Of a stretch of DNA of 64,000 bases, positions 42,396-50,798 are shown in pieces. The notes below the pieces were generated by a model that was given only the letters and a program-made list of their open reading frames with translations, did no database searches and had not been told where the DNA came from. The DNA comes from Streptomyces yatensis. Its GTDB lineage: Bacteria; Actinomycetota; Actinomycetes; Streptomycetales; Streptomycetaceae. The position numbers and the translations under genes are program-made. How positions within the stretch are numbered: position 1 is the stretch's first letter; each line of letters opens with the position of its first letter. The stretch covers positions 1,426,001 through 1,490,000 of the forward strand of contig NZ_CP072941.1 of assembly GCF_018069625.1 (NCBI RefSeq), read 5' to 3'.

Positions 42396-44240
42396 ATGCC
42401 CGTGCCCCTGTTATCCCGTCCGCGCGGTGCGCGGACCGCCACCGCACTGCTGAGCGGCGCACTGCTGCTGATCGCCGCCCAGTCCGCGCCCGCCGGAGCG
42501 GATTCCCCCGCGGCACCCGCGGCCCCTACGGCCCACGCCGCGCCGTCCGCCGTCCAGGTCAATCAGCTCGGGTATCTGCCGGACGGCCCCAAACGCGCCA
42601 CCGTCGTGAGCGCGAGCGCCACCGCCCTGCCCTGGCGGCTGCGCGACGCGACGGGCCGCACCGCCGCCTCGGGCACCACCACCGTGCGGGGCGCGGACGC
42701 CGCCTCCGGGCAGTCGGCCCATCTGGTGGACTTCTCCTCCTACCAGGGAACGGGCACCGGCTACACCCTCACCGTGGACGGCCGGACCAGCCATCCCTTC
42801 GACATCCGCGCGAACCTCTACGACGGGCTGCGCGCGGACGCGATGTCCTTCTTCTACCAGCAGCGCAGCGGGATCCCCATCGAGGCGTCACTGGCCGGTA
42901 CGGCCTACGCGCGCCCGGCGGGCCATCTGGGGGTCGCCCCCAACCGGGGCGACACCGCCGTGCCCTGCGTCAGCGGGGTGTGCGACTACACCCGGGATGT
43001 GCGCGGCGGCTGGTACGACGCCGGTGACCAGGGCAAATACGTGGTCAACGGCGGTCTCGCGGTCTGGCAGCTGGTCAACTCCTTCGAGCGCGCGAAGCGC
43101 TCCGGGCACGCGGCGGCGCTCGGCGACTCCACGCTGCGCGTCCCCGAGCGCGGCAACGGGGTGCCGGATGTGCTCGACGAATCGCGCTGGGAGCTGGAAT
43201 TCCTGATGCGCATGCAGATCCCGGAGGGCAAGCCACGGGCCGGGATGGCCTTCCACAAGGTCCATGACGCCGCCTGGACCGGGCTGCCCACCCGTCCGGA
43301 GCAGGACGCCGAGCCGCGCGAGCTGCACCCGCCGTCCACCGCCGCGACCCTCAACCTGGCCGCCGCGGCGGCGCAGTGCGCGCGGGTCTACGCACCGTAC
43401 GACGCCGCCTTCGCCGCCCGCTGCCTGGACTCCGCGCGCCGCGCCTGGGCCGCCGCGCAGGCGAACCCGGATGTGCTCGCACCGGGCTCGGACTCCACCG
43501 GCGGCGGGGCGTACGACGACAGCGAGGTGGGCGACGAGTTCTACTGGGCGGCGGCGGAGCTGTACGCCACCACCGGGGAGGCGCGGTACCGGGACGCGGT
43601 CACCTCCTCGCCGTACCACACCGCGAGCGATGTGTTCACCCCGCACGGCTTCAGCTGGCAGGACACCGCGCCCCTGGGCCGGCTCGTCCTGGCCACCGTC
43701 CCCAACGGCCTGCCCGCCACCGACCTCGCCCGCGTCCGCGCCTCCGTGGTCTCGGCCGCCGACGCGCAGCTGAGCACGATGGCCGGCCAGGGCTACGGGG
43801 TGCCGCTGCCGGCGGACGGCTATGTGTGGGGCTCCAACGGCCAGGTGGCCAACAACGGGACCGTCATGGCCATCGCCTACGAGCTCACCAAGCAGCGGCG
43901 CTACCGCACCGGGGCGCTGGAGACGCTGGACTATCTGCTCGGCCGCAACGCGCTCGGCCAGTCCTATGTCACCGGCTACGGCGAGCACGCCGCGCAGAAC
44001 CAGCACCACCGCTTCTGGGCGCACCAGTACGACGCCTCGCTGCCGAACCCGCCCGCCGGATCGATCGCGGGCGGCGCCAACGCGGGGCTGCAGGATCCGG
44101 TGGCGCAGGAGAAGCTCCCGGGCTGCGCGCCCGCGGCGTGCTACATCGACGACATCGGCTCGTACTCCACCAATGAGGTGGCGATCAACTGGAACGCGCC
44201 GCTGGCGTGGCTGACCGCGTTTGCCGCGGAACGCGGCTGA
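42396..44240 (+). CDS. secreted GH9 endoglucanase
   Basis: 614 residues. The ATG at 42396 (AAGGACGG upstream) is preferred to the in-frame ATG at 42354, which lies in the operator. Signal peptide to about residue 36. An Ig-like CelD-N domain begins [20 protein letters not shown], followed by the (alpha/alpha)6 barrel: [16 protein letters not shown] with catalytic Asp near residue 207 and [17 protein letters not shown] with the catalytic Glu near 593. It hydrolyses cellulose-type beta-1,4-glucan outside the cell. No cellulose-binding module is present. Confidence 0.93.
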   Translation: MPVPLLSRPRGARTATALLSGALLLIAAQSAPAGADSPAAPAAPTAHAAPSAVQVNQLGYLPDGPKRATVVSASATALPWRLRDATGRTAASGTTTVRGADAASGQSAHLVDFSSYQGTGTGYTLTVDGRTSHPFDIRANLYDGLRADAMSFFYQQRSGIPIEASLAGTAYARPAGHLGVAPNRGDTAVPCVSGVCDYTRDVRGGWYDAGDQGKYVVNGGLAVWQLVNSFERAKRSGHAAALGDSTLRVPERGNGVPDVLDESRWELEFLMRMQIPEGKPRAGMAFHKVHDAAWTGLPTRPEQDAEPRELHPPSTAATLNLAAAAAQCARVYAPYDAAFAARCLDSARRAWAAAQANPDVLAPGSDSTGGGAYDDSEVGDEFYWAAAELYATTGEARYRDAVTSSPYHTASDVFTPHGFSWQDTAPLGRLVLATVPNGLPATDLARVRASVVSAADAQLSTMAGQGYGVPLPADGYVWGSNGQVANNGTVMAIAYELTKQRRYRTGALETLDYLLGRNALGQSYVTGYGEHAAQNQHHRFWAHQYDASLPNPPAGSIAGGANAGLQDPVAQEKLPGCAPAACYIDDIGSYSTNEVAINWNAPLAWLTAFAAERG

Positions 44241-44261
44241 GCGGGCGGGACGAGCCGACGC

Positions 44262-44296
44262 GGCGGGCGAGGGGCCGGTGGCCCCTCGCCCGCCGT
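44262..44296. terminator. bidirectional terminator
   Basis: 16-bp perfect stem CGGCGGGCGAGGGGCC with a 3-nt loop between the convergent GH9 and glutathione peroxidase genes. Confidence 0.8.
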
Positions 44297-44310
44297 CGCC
44301 TCAGGTCGCC

Positions 44311-44799
44311 TCAGCGGGGCAGCTGCGCCTCGATCGCGGCGACCACGTCGTCCGCCTCCGGCTCGGTGCGCGGCCGGAACCGGCCCACGACCTCGCCGTC
44401 GGGCGAGATCAGGAACTTCTCGAAGTTCCACTGCACATCCCCCGCCTCGCCCTGCGCGTCCGGCGTGCGCGTCAGCTCGGTGTAGAGCGGATGCCGCTGC
44501 TCGCCGTTGACATCGATCTTCTCCAGCAGCGGGAAGGACACCCCGTAGGTCGTCGAGCAGAACGTCTGGATCTCCTCGCTCGTCCCCGGCTCCTGCCCGG
44601 CGAACTGGTTGCACGGAACCCCCAGCACGGTGAACCCGCGCTCGGCATAACGCTGCTGCAGCCGCTCGAGCCCCTCGTACTGCGGGGTGAGACCGCATTT
44701 GGACGCCACATTGACGACCAGCAGCGCCGCGCCCCGATGCTCACCGAGAGAGGTCGGCTCGCCGGTAAGGGTGTGCAGGGGAATGTCGTACAGGCTCAT
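44311..44799 (-). CDS. glutathione-peroxidase-family thiol peroxidase
   Basis: 162 residues. VVNVASKCGLTPQYEGLERL contains the peroxidatic Cys (no selenocysteine), GVPCNQFAGQEPG has the catalytic Gln, and WNFEKFLISPDG the Trp-Asn pair. Actinobacteria lack glutathione, so it probably uses thioredoxin or mycothiol-linked reductants. Single gene, convergent with the cellulase. Confidence 0.93.
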   Translation of the reverse strand: MSLYDIPLHTLTGEPTSLGEHRGAALLVVNVASKCGLTPQYEGLERLQQRYAERGFTVLGVPCNQFAGQEPGTSEEIQTFCSTTYGVSFPLLEKIDVNGEQRHPLYTELTRTPDAQGEAGDVQWNFEKFLISPDGEVVGRFRPRTEPEADDVVAAIEAQLPR

Positions 44800-44958
44800 G
44801 GGATCAACCGCCTTCGTCGTTCGGTGGGTGAGCCCAAATCTATGCGCTGACCATCGCCCATCGCTTCATCACAACTTGACCATATCTCGCACACAAATCC
44901 TTCACTCTTCAAGGAGCGCGGCTACTGTCAACGTCCACGTATCACTCAAGGGGGGATC

Positions 44959-45753
44959 ATGTCTCGGAATAACCACCCATCACCCGGTGCGGGACGAGAC
45001 AAGAAGAAGACGGCACTTGGCTGCGGATGTCTCAGTCTGCTGGCCCTGCTGGTCATCGGGGGGATCGGAGCAGCGCTCGACGACGGCGACACGTCGAAGA
45101 AGGACGAGAAGCCGACCACCGTCGTCGCCAAGAGCGGCTCACCGTCGACGTCACCCAGCGCCTCACCCACCCCGGCACCCACCTCCGCCTCTCCGAAGGT
45201 GCCGGAAACCTCCGCTCCGGCCGAGGTGAAGGTGAAACTGCCCGACTTCACCGGCCGGGGCCTGCAGGACGCCCAGGACGCAGCGCAGGCACTGGGGCTC
45301 TACCGGCTGAGAAGCCACGACCTGACCGGGCTCGACCGATTTCAGGTCTGGGACCGCAACTGGCGGGTGTGCTCGCAGGACCCCAGCCCTGGCCGGGTCG
45401 ACCCGGCCAGCACGATCACCTTCAACGTGGTGAAGAACGACGAGTCGTGCTCCTACCGGGCCGACGCATCAGCGGGTGGCACCGGTGACGAGGACAACTC
45501 GTCGTCCTCCACCAGCGGTGGCGGCACGTCATCCGGCGGCTCGTCCTCGTCGGGTTCCGGGGGCGGCGGGTCGTCATCCGGTGGCTCGTCATCCGGTGGG
45601 TCGTCCGGCTCCTCGTCCGGCGGATCGTCCAGCAGCACGGGCGGATCGAGCAGCGGTGCCACAGCGCTCTGCAACGACGGCACCTACTCCTACGCCGCCC
45701 ACCACCAGGGCGCGTGCTCGCATCACGGTGGTGTCGCCGTCTTCTACAGGTGA
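44959..45753 (+). CDS. membrane-anchored protein with PASTA-like domain, Ser/Gly linker and DUF3761-like end
   Basis: 264 residues. Basic cytosolic start, one TM (CLSLLALLVIGGIGAAL), a Thr/Ser/Pro-rich stretch, then a PASTA-like domain (KLPDFTGRGLQDAQDAAQAL, ending RVDPASTITFNVV), a roughly 70-residue Ser/Gly low-complexity linker and a C-terminal CNDGTYSYAAHHQGACSHHG module as in DUF3761. Probably binds cell wall or metal outside the membrane. GGGGGG-type ribosome site just upstream of the ATG. Confidence 0.75.
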   Translation: MSRNNHPSPGAGRDKKKTALGCGCLSLLALLVIGGIGAALDDGDTSKKDEKPTTVVAKSGSPSTSPSASPTPAPTSASPKVPETSAPAEVKVKLPDFTGRGLQDAQDAAQALGLYRLRSHDLTGLDRFQVWDRNWRVCSQDPSPGRVDPASTITFNVVKNDESCSYRADASAGGTGDEDNSSSSTSGGGTSSGGSSSSGSGGGGSSSGGSSSGGSSGSSSGGSSSSTGGSSSGATALCNDGTYSYAAHHQGACSHHGGVAVFYR

Positions 45754-45763
45754 TCCGATACGG

Positions 45764-45795
45764 CGCTGGGGCGGGCCGCAGGGCCCGCCCCAGCG
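45764..45795 (+). terminator. strong terminator after PASTA-like gene
   Basis: 14-bp perfect stem CGCTGGGGCGGGCC with a GCAG loop, 11 bp after the stop codon. Confidence 0.8.
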
Positions 45796-45830
45796 TCTGC
45801 CGAGTGGCGCCGGATGGCGCCGGGTGGCGG

Positions 45831-45865
45831 CTATTCGGGCGGCGTCGGCGTGTCGTGGCTGCGGT
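45831..45865. repeat. attachment-site repeat, distal copy
   Basis: CTATTCGGGCGGCGTCGGCG plus 15 further bases, matching 47848-47882 at 33 of 35 positions. Its complement reads RSHDTPTPPE-stop, the displaced original end of the YceI gene. Confidence 0.85.
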
Positions 45866-46020
45866 TGCGTCGGATGCCCCTTGCCCTCGCGCCACATGTG
45901 CCGCTGGGCGTTGTACTCCGCGCGAGTCAGCGCCCTTGAGTGCACGCCGAATCCAAGTGCGGCTGCTCCGGCCTCGGCCCAGCCCCCTTCGTTGAGGCCT
46001 GACCCCGCTGCGCCGGCACA

Positions 46021-46049
46021 GCCCCCGCCTACTTACCTCAGGCGGGGGC
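46021..46049. terminator. terminator
   Basis: GCCCCCGCCT / AGGCGGGGGC, 10-bp stem, 9-nt loop; downstream of the minus-strand nuclease-tail remnant. Confidence 0.65.
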
Positions 46050-46069
46050 GGCCGGGTCAGAGTAGTCGA

Positions 46070-46105
46070 TCAGCGGGCGAGAACCACCGTGATCTCCGCA
46101 GTCTG
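46070..46105 (-). pseudogene. tail remnant of an HNH-nuclease-like gene
   Basis: Minus strand ends AEITVVLAR-stop, nearly the same C-terminus (TELTVVLAR) as the HNH pseudogene 670 bp away, and is followed by a terminator. Only the last codons survive; the upstream extent is uncertain. Confidence 0.4.
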
Positions 46106-46296
46106 GCTTCGATCTTCCCCACCACCTACCACCATGTCCCGGACAAGGATCGGACCCGGCGCTGACCAGTTCGGACAAGACTCGGCTGTCCGGGACAGCC
46201 AGCGGCTGTTCCTCTGCCCGATACGCCCCAGCAAGACTTCGACAGGCCGGAGCACACCAGCTCCAGCAGAGATCTCATCGACCCCAGGGGGAACAA

Positions 46297-46677
46297 ATGA
46301 ATCTTCGTCGATCTGCAATCAGTGCAGCAGTGCTTGCCGTCGGCATCGTGGGAGCCGTCGCTCCGGCTGCCAGCGCGAGTACCGCCGCACCCACCAGCGT
46401 CTTCGGCCCGTGCGGCCAAACGCGGGACGTCTACCTGAGCGGCGCCGAGGCTCACTGGACGATCAACTGTGGTTCAGGCAACAAGGTTACGGTCAACGGC
46501 TGGGTGCAGGACACGAATGGCCCGTCTGACGCCCAATGCGCCCAGGTCTACGCGTACTTCCCTTACAGCGGGGCAACCAAGTACAGCCCCCGAGCGTGCG
46601 GAAACGGCCAGACGGTCACCTTCGCGCTCTCCGGGACGGGCACAAGCGCAGACGTCTACCTGCGTGAGATCGGCTGA
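46297..46677 (+). CDS. small secreted protein, unknown function
   Basis: 126 residues. AGGGGGAA lies before the ATG. The signal peptide (NLRRSAISAAVLAVGIVGAV ... ASAS) is cleaved near residue 28. The mature part has four Cys (FGPCGQ, INCGSG, DAQCAQ, PRACGNG) likely forming two disulfides, and a beta-rich pattern ending SADVYLREIG. The only apparently intact cargo gene in the decayed element. No family recognised. Confidence 0.7.
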   Translation: MNLRRSAISAAVLAVGIVGAVAPAASASTAAPTSVFGPCGQTRDVYLSGAEAHWTINCGSGNKVTVNGWVQDTNGPSDAQCAQVYAYFPYSGATKYSPRACGNGQTVTFALSGTGTSADVYLREIG

Positions 46678-46700
46678 CGCGTACCACAGGTAGATACGCG

Positions 46701-46734
46701 GGCGAGGCCGCAGCTCTTAGGCCACGGCCTCGCC
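46701..46734. terminator. bidirectional terminator
   Basis: GGCGAGGCCG / CGGCCTCGCC, 10-bp stem, 14-nt loop, between the secreted-protein gene and the convergent nuclease pseudogene. Confidence 0.7.
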
Positions 46735-46739
46735 TGCCG

Positions 46740-47330
46740 TCACCGTGCGAGTACTACCGTCAGCTCCGTGGCCGGGCATCCTGTCGCCAACTGCTCCAGG
46801 GCATCAGCCTCCATCGGGTCGGCCGACAGTCCCCAGCGGTCTTCACCGCAGCCCACTCCCTCATATACCGGCAGCCTGCCCCAGCATCCGAAGGCAGCCA
46901 CTCCGCCGGATCCCGGTCCGCCTTCTGCCGATTCTCCCGCGCCGTTACCGCCACCAACGAGCGCTCGTCACCCCGGTCATTGGCGTAGTCCTGGCGTTCC
47001 TGTACCGACCAGCCAGAGACCCCCGCTATCCCAACTCTCCGCCAGCGGAACCATGTTGCCGATGTCCAGTGACCGGGCCACCGTCTGGTCGGCGTCGTCG
47101 TCGTAGGAATGCCACACGCCGCCGGAGATGCTGCACCGCGGGCCCACCACCGTGGCACCGCGGCCTCGGCGATCAGCACCTCGGCACGGGTGTTGCAGCC
47201 GTCGCCGCCCTCGTCCACGACCGGCAGGTGGGCCACCGTCCGCCGCAGCGTCGTCGACACCACATCGCCCGGACCCGCCGATGCAGCGGGCGCCGAGCCG
47301 GCCAGCACCACCTGGGATGTGGATCCAGAG
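46740..47330 (-). pseudogene. HNH (DUF1524-type) secreted nuclease, multiple frameshifts
   Basis: Minus-strand pieces in three frames line up as one HNH-family nuclease: GDGCNTRAEVLIAEA, then DQTVARSLDIGNMVPLAESW (the HMVPL His position now reads NMVPL), then ERQDYANDRGDERSLVAVTA ... KADRDPAEWLPSD ... CRYMREWAAVKT, and a tail ending TELTVVLAR-stop at 46740. At least two or three frameshifts separate them. The gene is dead; the start is uncertain. Confidence 0.75.
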
Positions 47331-47486
47331 CCGCTTGTGGGCCGTCTCGCGCCGGGGCTGAGCGTGACGAGGAACGACGAAAGCGTGTCGGGGAAGCGCT
47401 ACAGCAAGAAGATCGTGGTCACCGTGCAGCGGACCAGCGACAACTTCGACCTCGAGTGTCCCGAGTTCGCCGGCACCATCCAGTAG
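47300..47486 (+). pseudogene. C-terminal coding remnant, unrecognised
   Basis: Plus-strand stretch reading GRLAPGLSVTRNDESV ... KIVVTVQRTSDNFDLECPEFAG, stop at 47484-47486, followed by a terminator hairpin (CGCCCCGC/GCGGGGCG, 47502-47529). The terminator supports real coding ancestry. No family recognised. Confidence 0.4.
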
Positions 47487-47501
47487 CCGCAGAAGACGAA
47501 G

Positions 47502-47529
47502 CGCCCCGCCCTCCGAGGAGAGCGGGGCG
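47502..47529 (+). terminator. terminator after coding remnant
   Basis: 8-bp stem CGCCCCGC / GCGGGGCG with a 12-nt loop, 16 bp after the remnant's stop. Confidence 0.6.
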
Positions 47530-47587
47530 TCGTGCTGTGCGTATAGGTCAGCGAGCACGTCGCAGATCATTTACGGGACAGCCTTCA

Positions 47588-47698
47588 GGGCACTCTGCCC
47601 CGTCAATCGCGCTCAGGATCTATGGGCACATGCTGCCGGCCGACGGCGGAGGGTCAGCGCAGGGACGCGTGGATGCCTGGTTCGAGGCCGACTCCTGA
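47588..47698 (+). pseudogene. C-terminal remnant of a tyrosine site-specific integrase
   Basis: GHSAPSIALRIYGHMLP is the end of the tyrosine recombinase catalytic domain: the HS pair and the nucleophile Tyr in the (R/T)xYGH motif. It ends 149 bp before the right attachment repeat, the normal place for int. Everything upstream of the GHS region is missing. Confidence 0.75.
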
Positions 47699-47787
47699 GA
47701 ATTCTCCCTGGATTCTCCCTAGGCGAGGTTCGCTGGTCGCTGGAGGTCGTGGAGCGACATCTAGCGGAAGGGCTCAGACGCTGCCAT

Positions 47788-47816
47788 GAAGGGGCTGCCA
47801 CAGAGGCAGCCCCTTC
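47788..47816. terminator. strong terminator beside att repeat
   Basis: GAAGGGGCTGCC / GGCAGCCCCTTC, 12-bp stem, ACAGA loop, between the integrase remnant and the YceI 3' end. Confidence 0.8.
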
Positions 47817-47847
47817 AGAGAGTTTGGTTAGCTAGCAGGTCAAGCCA

Positions 47848-47882
47848 CTACTCAGGCGGCGTCGGCGTGTCGTGGCTGCGGT
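47848..47882. repeat. attachment-site repeat, proximal copy (YceI 3' end)
   Basis: Last codons and stop of the YceI gene; a 28-nt core is identical to the copy at 45831-45865. Confidence 0.85.
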
Positions 47883-48771
47883 ACATCGCCTGGATGTCGA
47901 GCTCCAGCTTGACCGTGGGGCCGACCACGGCGATGCCGCGGGCGAGCATGTTTCGCCAGTTCAGCGTGTAGTCCTCACGGTGCAGTTCCGCCGTGGCGAG
48001 GGCCGCGCAGCGCAGTTCCTGGTCGTAGCCGCCGTTCACGGCGCCGAGGTACGTGGTGTCCAGGGTCACCGAGCGGCTGACGCCGTGCATGGTGAGGGGG
48101 CCCTGGAGGCTCCACTTGGGTCCGCTGCGCCAGGTGAAGCGGTTGCTGGCGAAGTGGATCTCCGGGAAGTTCTCGACGTCGAGGAAGTCCGCCGAGCGCA
48201 GGTGGTTGTCGCGGGTGTTGTTGCCGGTGTTGATGCTGGAGGCGTCGATGACGACCTCGACGCGGGAGTCCTCCATCCGTTCGGCGATGTGGATGCCACC
48301 CCGGAAGCGGGTGAAGCGGCCGTGCACATTGGCCATGCCGACGTGGCGGGCGATGAAGCGGATCGCGGTGTGCGGCGGGTCGAAGAGCCAGGTGCCCGGC
48401 GGGGGGAGTTCCAGCTGCTGGGAGGGTTCCATCTGCACCCGGCGGAGCGGTTCGCTCTGGCCGTGGGAGATGTCGACGGTGAGGCGGTTGGGCTGCAGCC
48501 CGCTTCCGGTGAGCAGCACCGTGTACTGCCCCGGCTCGAGGGTGGCGAGGAACAGTCCATGCGGATCGGTGGTGGCCTTGGCCACCGTACGGGCGGCGCC
48601 ACGCGTCTCGGTGACGGTGACCTCCACGCCGCCCAGGGCCTGGCCGACGGGGTCCAGGACCTCGCAGCTGAAGGCACCGGCACCCACGGGCAGGGGGATC
48701 CTGAGTCCTGATCCGCGGTCCGGACGCCTGGTGCGCATGCGCCGGAGCAGTGCGAGGGGCATTGCAGTCAT
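47848..48771 (-). CDS. YceI-family protein with N-terminal carboxypeptidase-regulatory-like domain
   Basis: 307 residues. Residues about 28-110 form a beta-sandwich regulatory-like domain (FSCEVLDPVGQALGGVEVTV ... TDPHGLFLATLEPGQYTVLL). The YceI lipocalin-like domain follows from GTWLFDPPHTAIRFIARHVG, with FTRFRGGIHIAERMEDSRVEV, DFLDVENFPEIHF and GPLTMHGVSRSVTLD. YceI proteins bind polyisoprenoid lipids. No signal peptide is visible. Its C-terminal codons form an attachment site; the integrated element restored the same amino acids. Confidence 0.87.
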   Translation of the reverse strand: MTAMPLALLRRMRTRRPDRGSGLRIPLPVGAGAFSCEVLDPVGQALGGVEVTVTETRGAARTVAKATTDPHGLFLATLEPGQYTVLLTGSGLQPNRLTVDISHGQSEPLRRVQMEPSQQLELPPPGTWLFDPPHTAIRFIARHVGMANVHGRFTRFRGGIHIAERMEDSRVEVVIDASSINTGNNTRDNHLRSADFLDVENFPEIHFASNRFTWRSGPKWSLQGPLTMHGVSRSVTLDTTYLGAVNGGYDQELRCAALATAELHREDYTLNWRNMLARGIAVVGPTVKLELDIQAMYRSHDTPTPPE

Positions 48772-48854
48772 CTCACTAACGGTTTCTCTGGGGATGTGGG
48801 CGCGTCCATGATGAAGCCCCAGGTCGGGCTCCCTGCGCCTGGGGGGGGTGGGTG

Positions 48855-50603
48855 TCAGCCGTGGCCGAGGATCTTCCGTAGCGCCCCGATCAGCAACTCC
48901 CCCGCGCGCGGGGTCATTTCGGGGTGGCGGAAGCCGATGTGGTTGTCGGGGCGGGTCAGCAGGGCCCCGCAGTCGCCGATCTCGCGCAGCCGGGCCCAGT
49001 CGCCGTACGGGTCCTCGTACTCCTGGCCGGGGCCGATGGAGACGGTGGCGAGCTCGATGCCGAGCGCCTCACGGGCCGCCTCGGCGGCCTCCTGCCAGCA
49101 GTCGCCGCCGATACCGGTGAAGAGGGTGAACCGGCCGTGGCCGCCGAGGTCGAGGGTGGACAGCCGCTCACGGCCCCGGACGACCCAGGCATGCGGCAGC
49201 TTGGCGCCGGGGCGGGTGCTGGGCTGGTGGTACAGCTCGGGGTCGCGGCCGAAACCGGGGTCGGGGGTGCCGTCGGGGACGATGGCGTCCGAGACGTACC
49301 GCTGGTTCATCTCCACGCCGTGCGCGTTGAACTCGTACACCTTGGCCGCGATGGCCTCGCGCAGCCCCTGCCGTTGCTTCGCGCCCTCGGGCGTGGCGGC
49401 CTTACGGGCGTCGACGTTGCGCCACATCTGCTCGGTGTCGGAGGTGGCGAGCACACCCAGCGCCTCGAAGACCGGCGCGGTCTCACCGATGCTCCGATTG
49501 GCCCGCTCGACGATCTGCCGCCCCACCGGCGCCCGTTCGGCGGAGTAGGTGTCCAGCAGGGCGGGGGCGGCGGTGCCGTCGAGGACCAGCTTGAGCTTCC
49601 AGGCGAGGTTGTACGCGTCCTGGATGGAGGTGTTGGAACCCAGCCCGTTGGAGGGCGGATGGCGGTGGACGGCGTCGCCCGCGCACAGCACCCGCCGGTC
49701 GGCGTAGGTCTCGGCGTACAGATGGTTGACGGTCCACGCGGAGGTCGAGGTGATGCGCACGGGGATCGTGTCGTCGCCGAGCAGCCGGTGCACCACGGAC
49801 CGCGCGAACTCCTCGGTGAGGTCCGGCGGGCCCGCCTCGAGGTCGTAGCCCCACACCACCATCCACTCGGTCCAGGGGCGCACACAGCGCACCAGGCCCG
49901 CGCCGATGCCGCCCACCGTGGCGCCCGGGGCCAGCACCCAGTACAGCGTGGAGGGGCGATGGGCGGTCAGCTGGGTGAGATCCGCCTCGAAGACGATGTT
50001 GAGGCTGCCCGCGACGCCCATCCGGCCGACCGTGGGCAGCCCGGCGTTCTCCACGACCCGGCTGCGTCCGCCGTCCGCGCCGACCAGATAGCGGGCCCGG
50101 ACGCGGTAGGTGTCCCCGCGCAGCCGGTCCTCGACCAGCGCGGTCACGCCGTCGTCCGACTGCTCGTGGGAGAGGTACTCGGTGTGGAAGCGCAGCGCGG
50201 TGCCCCGGGAGACGGCGGCGTTCACCAGCACCGGCTCCATCAGGTGCTGGGGCATGTCGCACATCCGGCTGGGGCTGGCCAGTTCATGCGCCGCCTGGAC
50301 GAGCGGGTCGTTGCCCCAGGAGCGCAGCCGCCCCAGCTCCTCGCCCGCGAGACTGGTACAGAAGACGGTGTTCCCCATCAGCGGCTGCGGTGTGGCCTGG
50401 GCGGTGACCCGGTCCTCGACGCCGAGGTCGCGCAGCACCTCCATGGTGCGCTGGTTGGTGATGTGCGCGCGGGGAGTGTCCGCCAGGCCGCCGTACCGGG
50501 TGACCATGACGTTGGGCACACCGTAGGTGCTCAGGGCGAGCGCCGTCGCGGCTCCGGCGGGGCCACTGCCCACGACCAGTACATCGGTCTCGACGGTCTC
50601 CAC
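48855..50603 (-). CDS. TfdB-like FAD-dependent aromatic monooxygenase
   Basis: 582 residues from the GTG at 50603 (AGAGGAG upstream). N-terminal VLVVGSGPAGAATALALSTYG binds FAD; TPRAHITNQRTMEVLRDLG is characteristic of phenol/2,4-dichlorophenol hydroxylases; ARYLVGADGGRSRV is the DG motif and VLCAGDAVHRHPPSNGLGSN the GD motif. The C-terminal thioredoxin-like domain is present. Probably hydroxylates a phenolic compound using NAD(P)H. Divergent from an NtrC-like regulator that is the likely activator. Confidence 0.87.
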   Translation of the reverse strand: METVETDVLVVGSGPAGAATALALSTYGVPNVMVTRYGGLADTPRAHITNQRTMEVLRDLGVEDRVTAQATPQPLMGNTVFCTSLAGEELGRLRSWGNDPLVQAAHELASPSRMCDMPQHLMEPVLVNAAVSRGTALRFHTEYLSHEQSDDGVTALVEDRLRGDTYRVRARYLVGADGGRSRVVENAGLPTVGRMGVAGSLNIVFEADLTQLTAHRPSTLYWVLAPGATVGGIGAGLVRCVRPWTEWMVVWGYDLEAGPPDLTEEFARSVVHRLLGDDTIPVRITSTSAWTVNHLYAETYADRRVLCAGDAVHRHPPSNGLGSNTSIQDAYNLAWKLKLVLDGTAAPALLDTYSAERAPVGRQIVERANRSIGETAPVFEALGVLATSDTEQMWRNVDARKAATPEGAKQRQGLREAIAAKVYEFNAHGVEMNQRYVSDAIVPDGTPDPGFGRDPELYHQPSTRPGAKLPHAWVVRGRERLSTLDLGGHGRFTLFTGIGGDCWQEAAEAAREALGIELATVSIGPGQEYEDPYGDWARLREIGDCGALLTRPDNHIGFRHPEMTPRAGELLIGALRKILGHG

Positions 50604-50753
50604 AGCTGAAGGGCTCCTCTCCGGGGGATGGGCGATCTCCTGACGACCGGTGGTTTCCCGGCGACCGGCCAAGCGATCGACCTTGACGACCCGCGGCCCG
50701 CTCAAGCCCGGCGATCGACCATTGGTGATCTTGTTCCAGAACCCGGAAGCCGA

Positions 50754-50774
50754 GGTGTCTCATTTCGAAACACC
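50754..50774. promoter_or_regulatory. dyad operator candidate for NtrC-like regulator
   Basis: GGTGTCTC, 5 nt, GAAACACC: 7 of 8 positions pair. It lies 25 bp before the regulator start in the divergent gap to the monooxygenase. Confidence 0.55.
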
Positions 50775-50798
50775 GGCGACGTATACGGTGGAGGGGCT

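Larger units (their letters stand above)
45831..47882. mobile_element. decayed integrative element in the 3' end of a YceI gene
   Basis: About 2 kb bounded by 35-bp direct repeats (45831-45865, 47848-47882). The right repeat is the last codons of the YceI gene; the left one still encodes the same C-terminal residues TPTPPE-stop with two synonymous changes. Next to the right repeat is the C-terminal remnant of a tyrosine integrase. Cargo: a small secreted protein, an HNH-nuclease pseudogene, a second nuclease-tail remnant and a short coding remnant. The layout is that of an element that integrated into a gene's 3' end and then lost most of its body. Confidence 0.75.

Noticed and set aside
45490..45660. 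Ser/Gly-rich repeats as a possible tandem repeat array
   Set aside because: Low-complexity protein linker with irregular codons, not a DNA repeat with a fixed unit.
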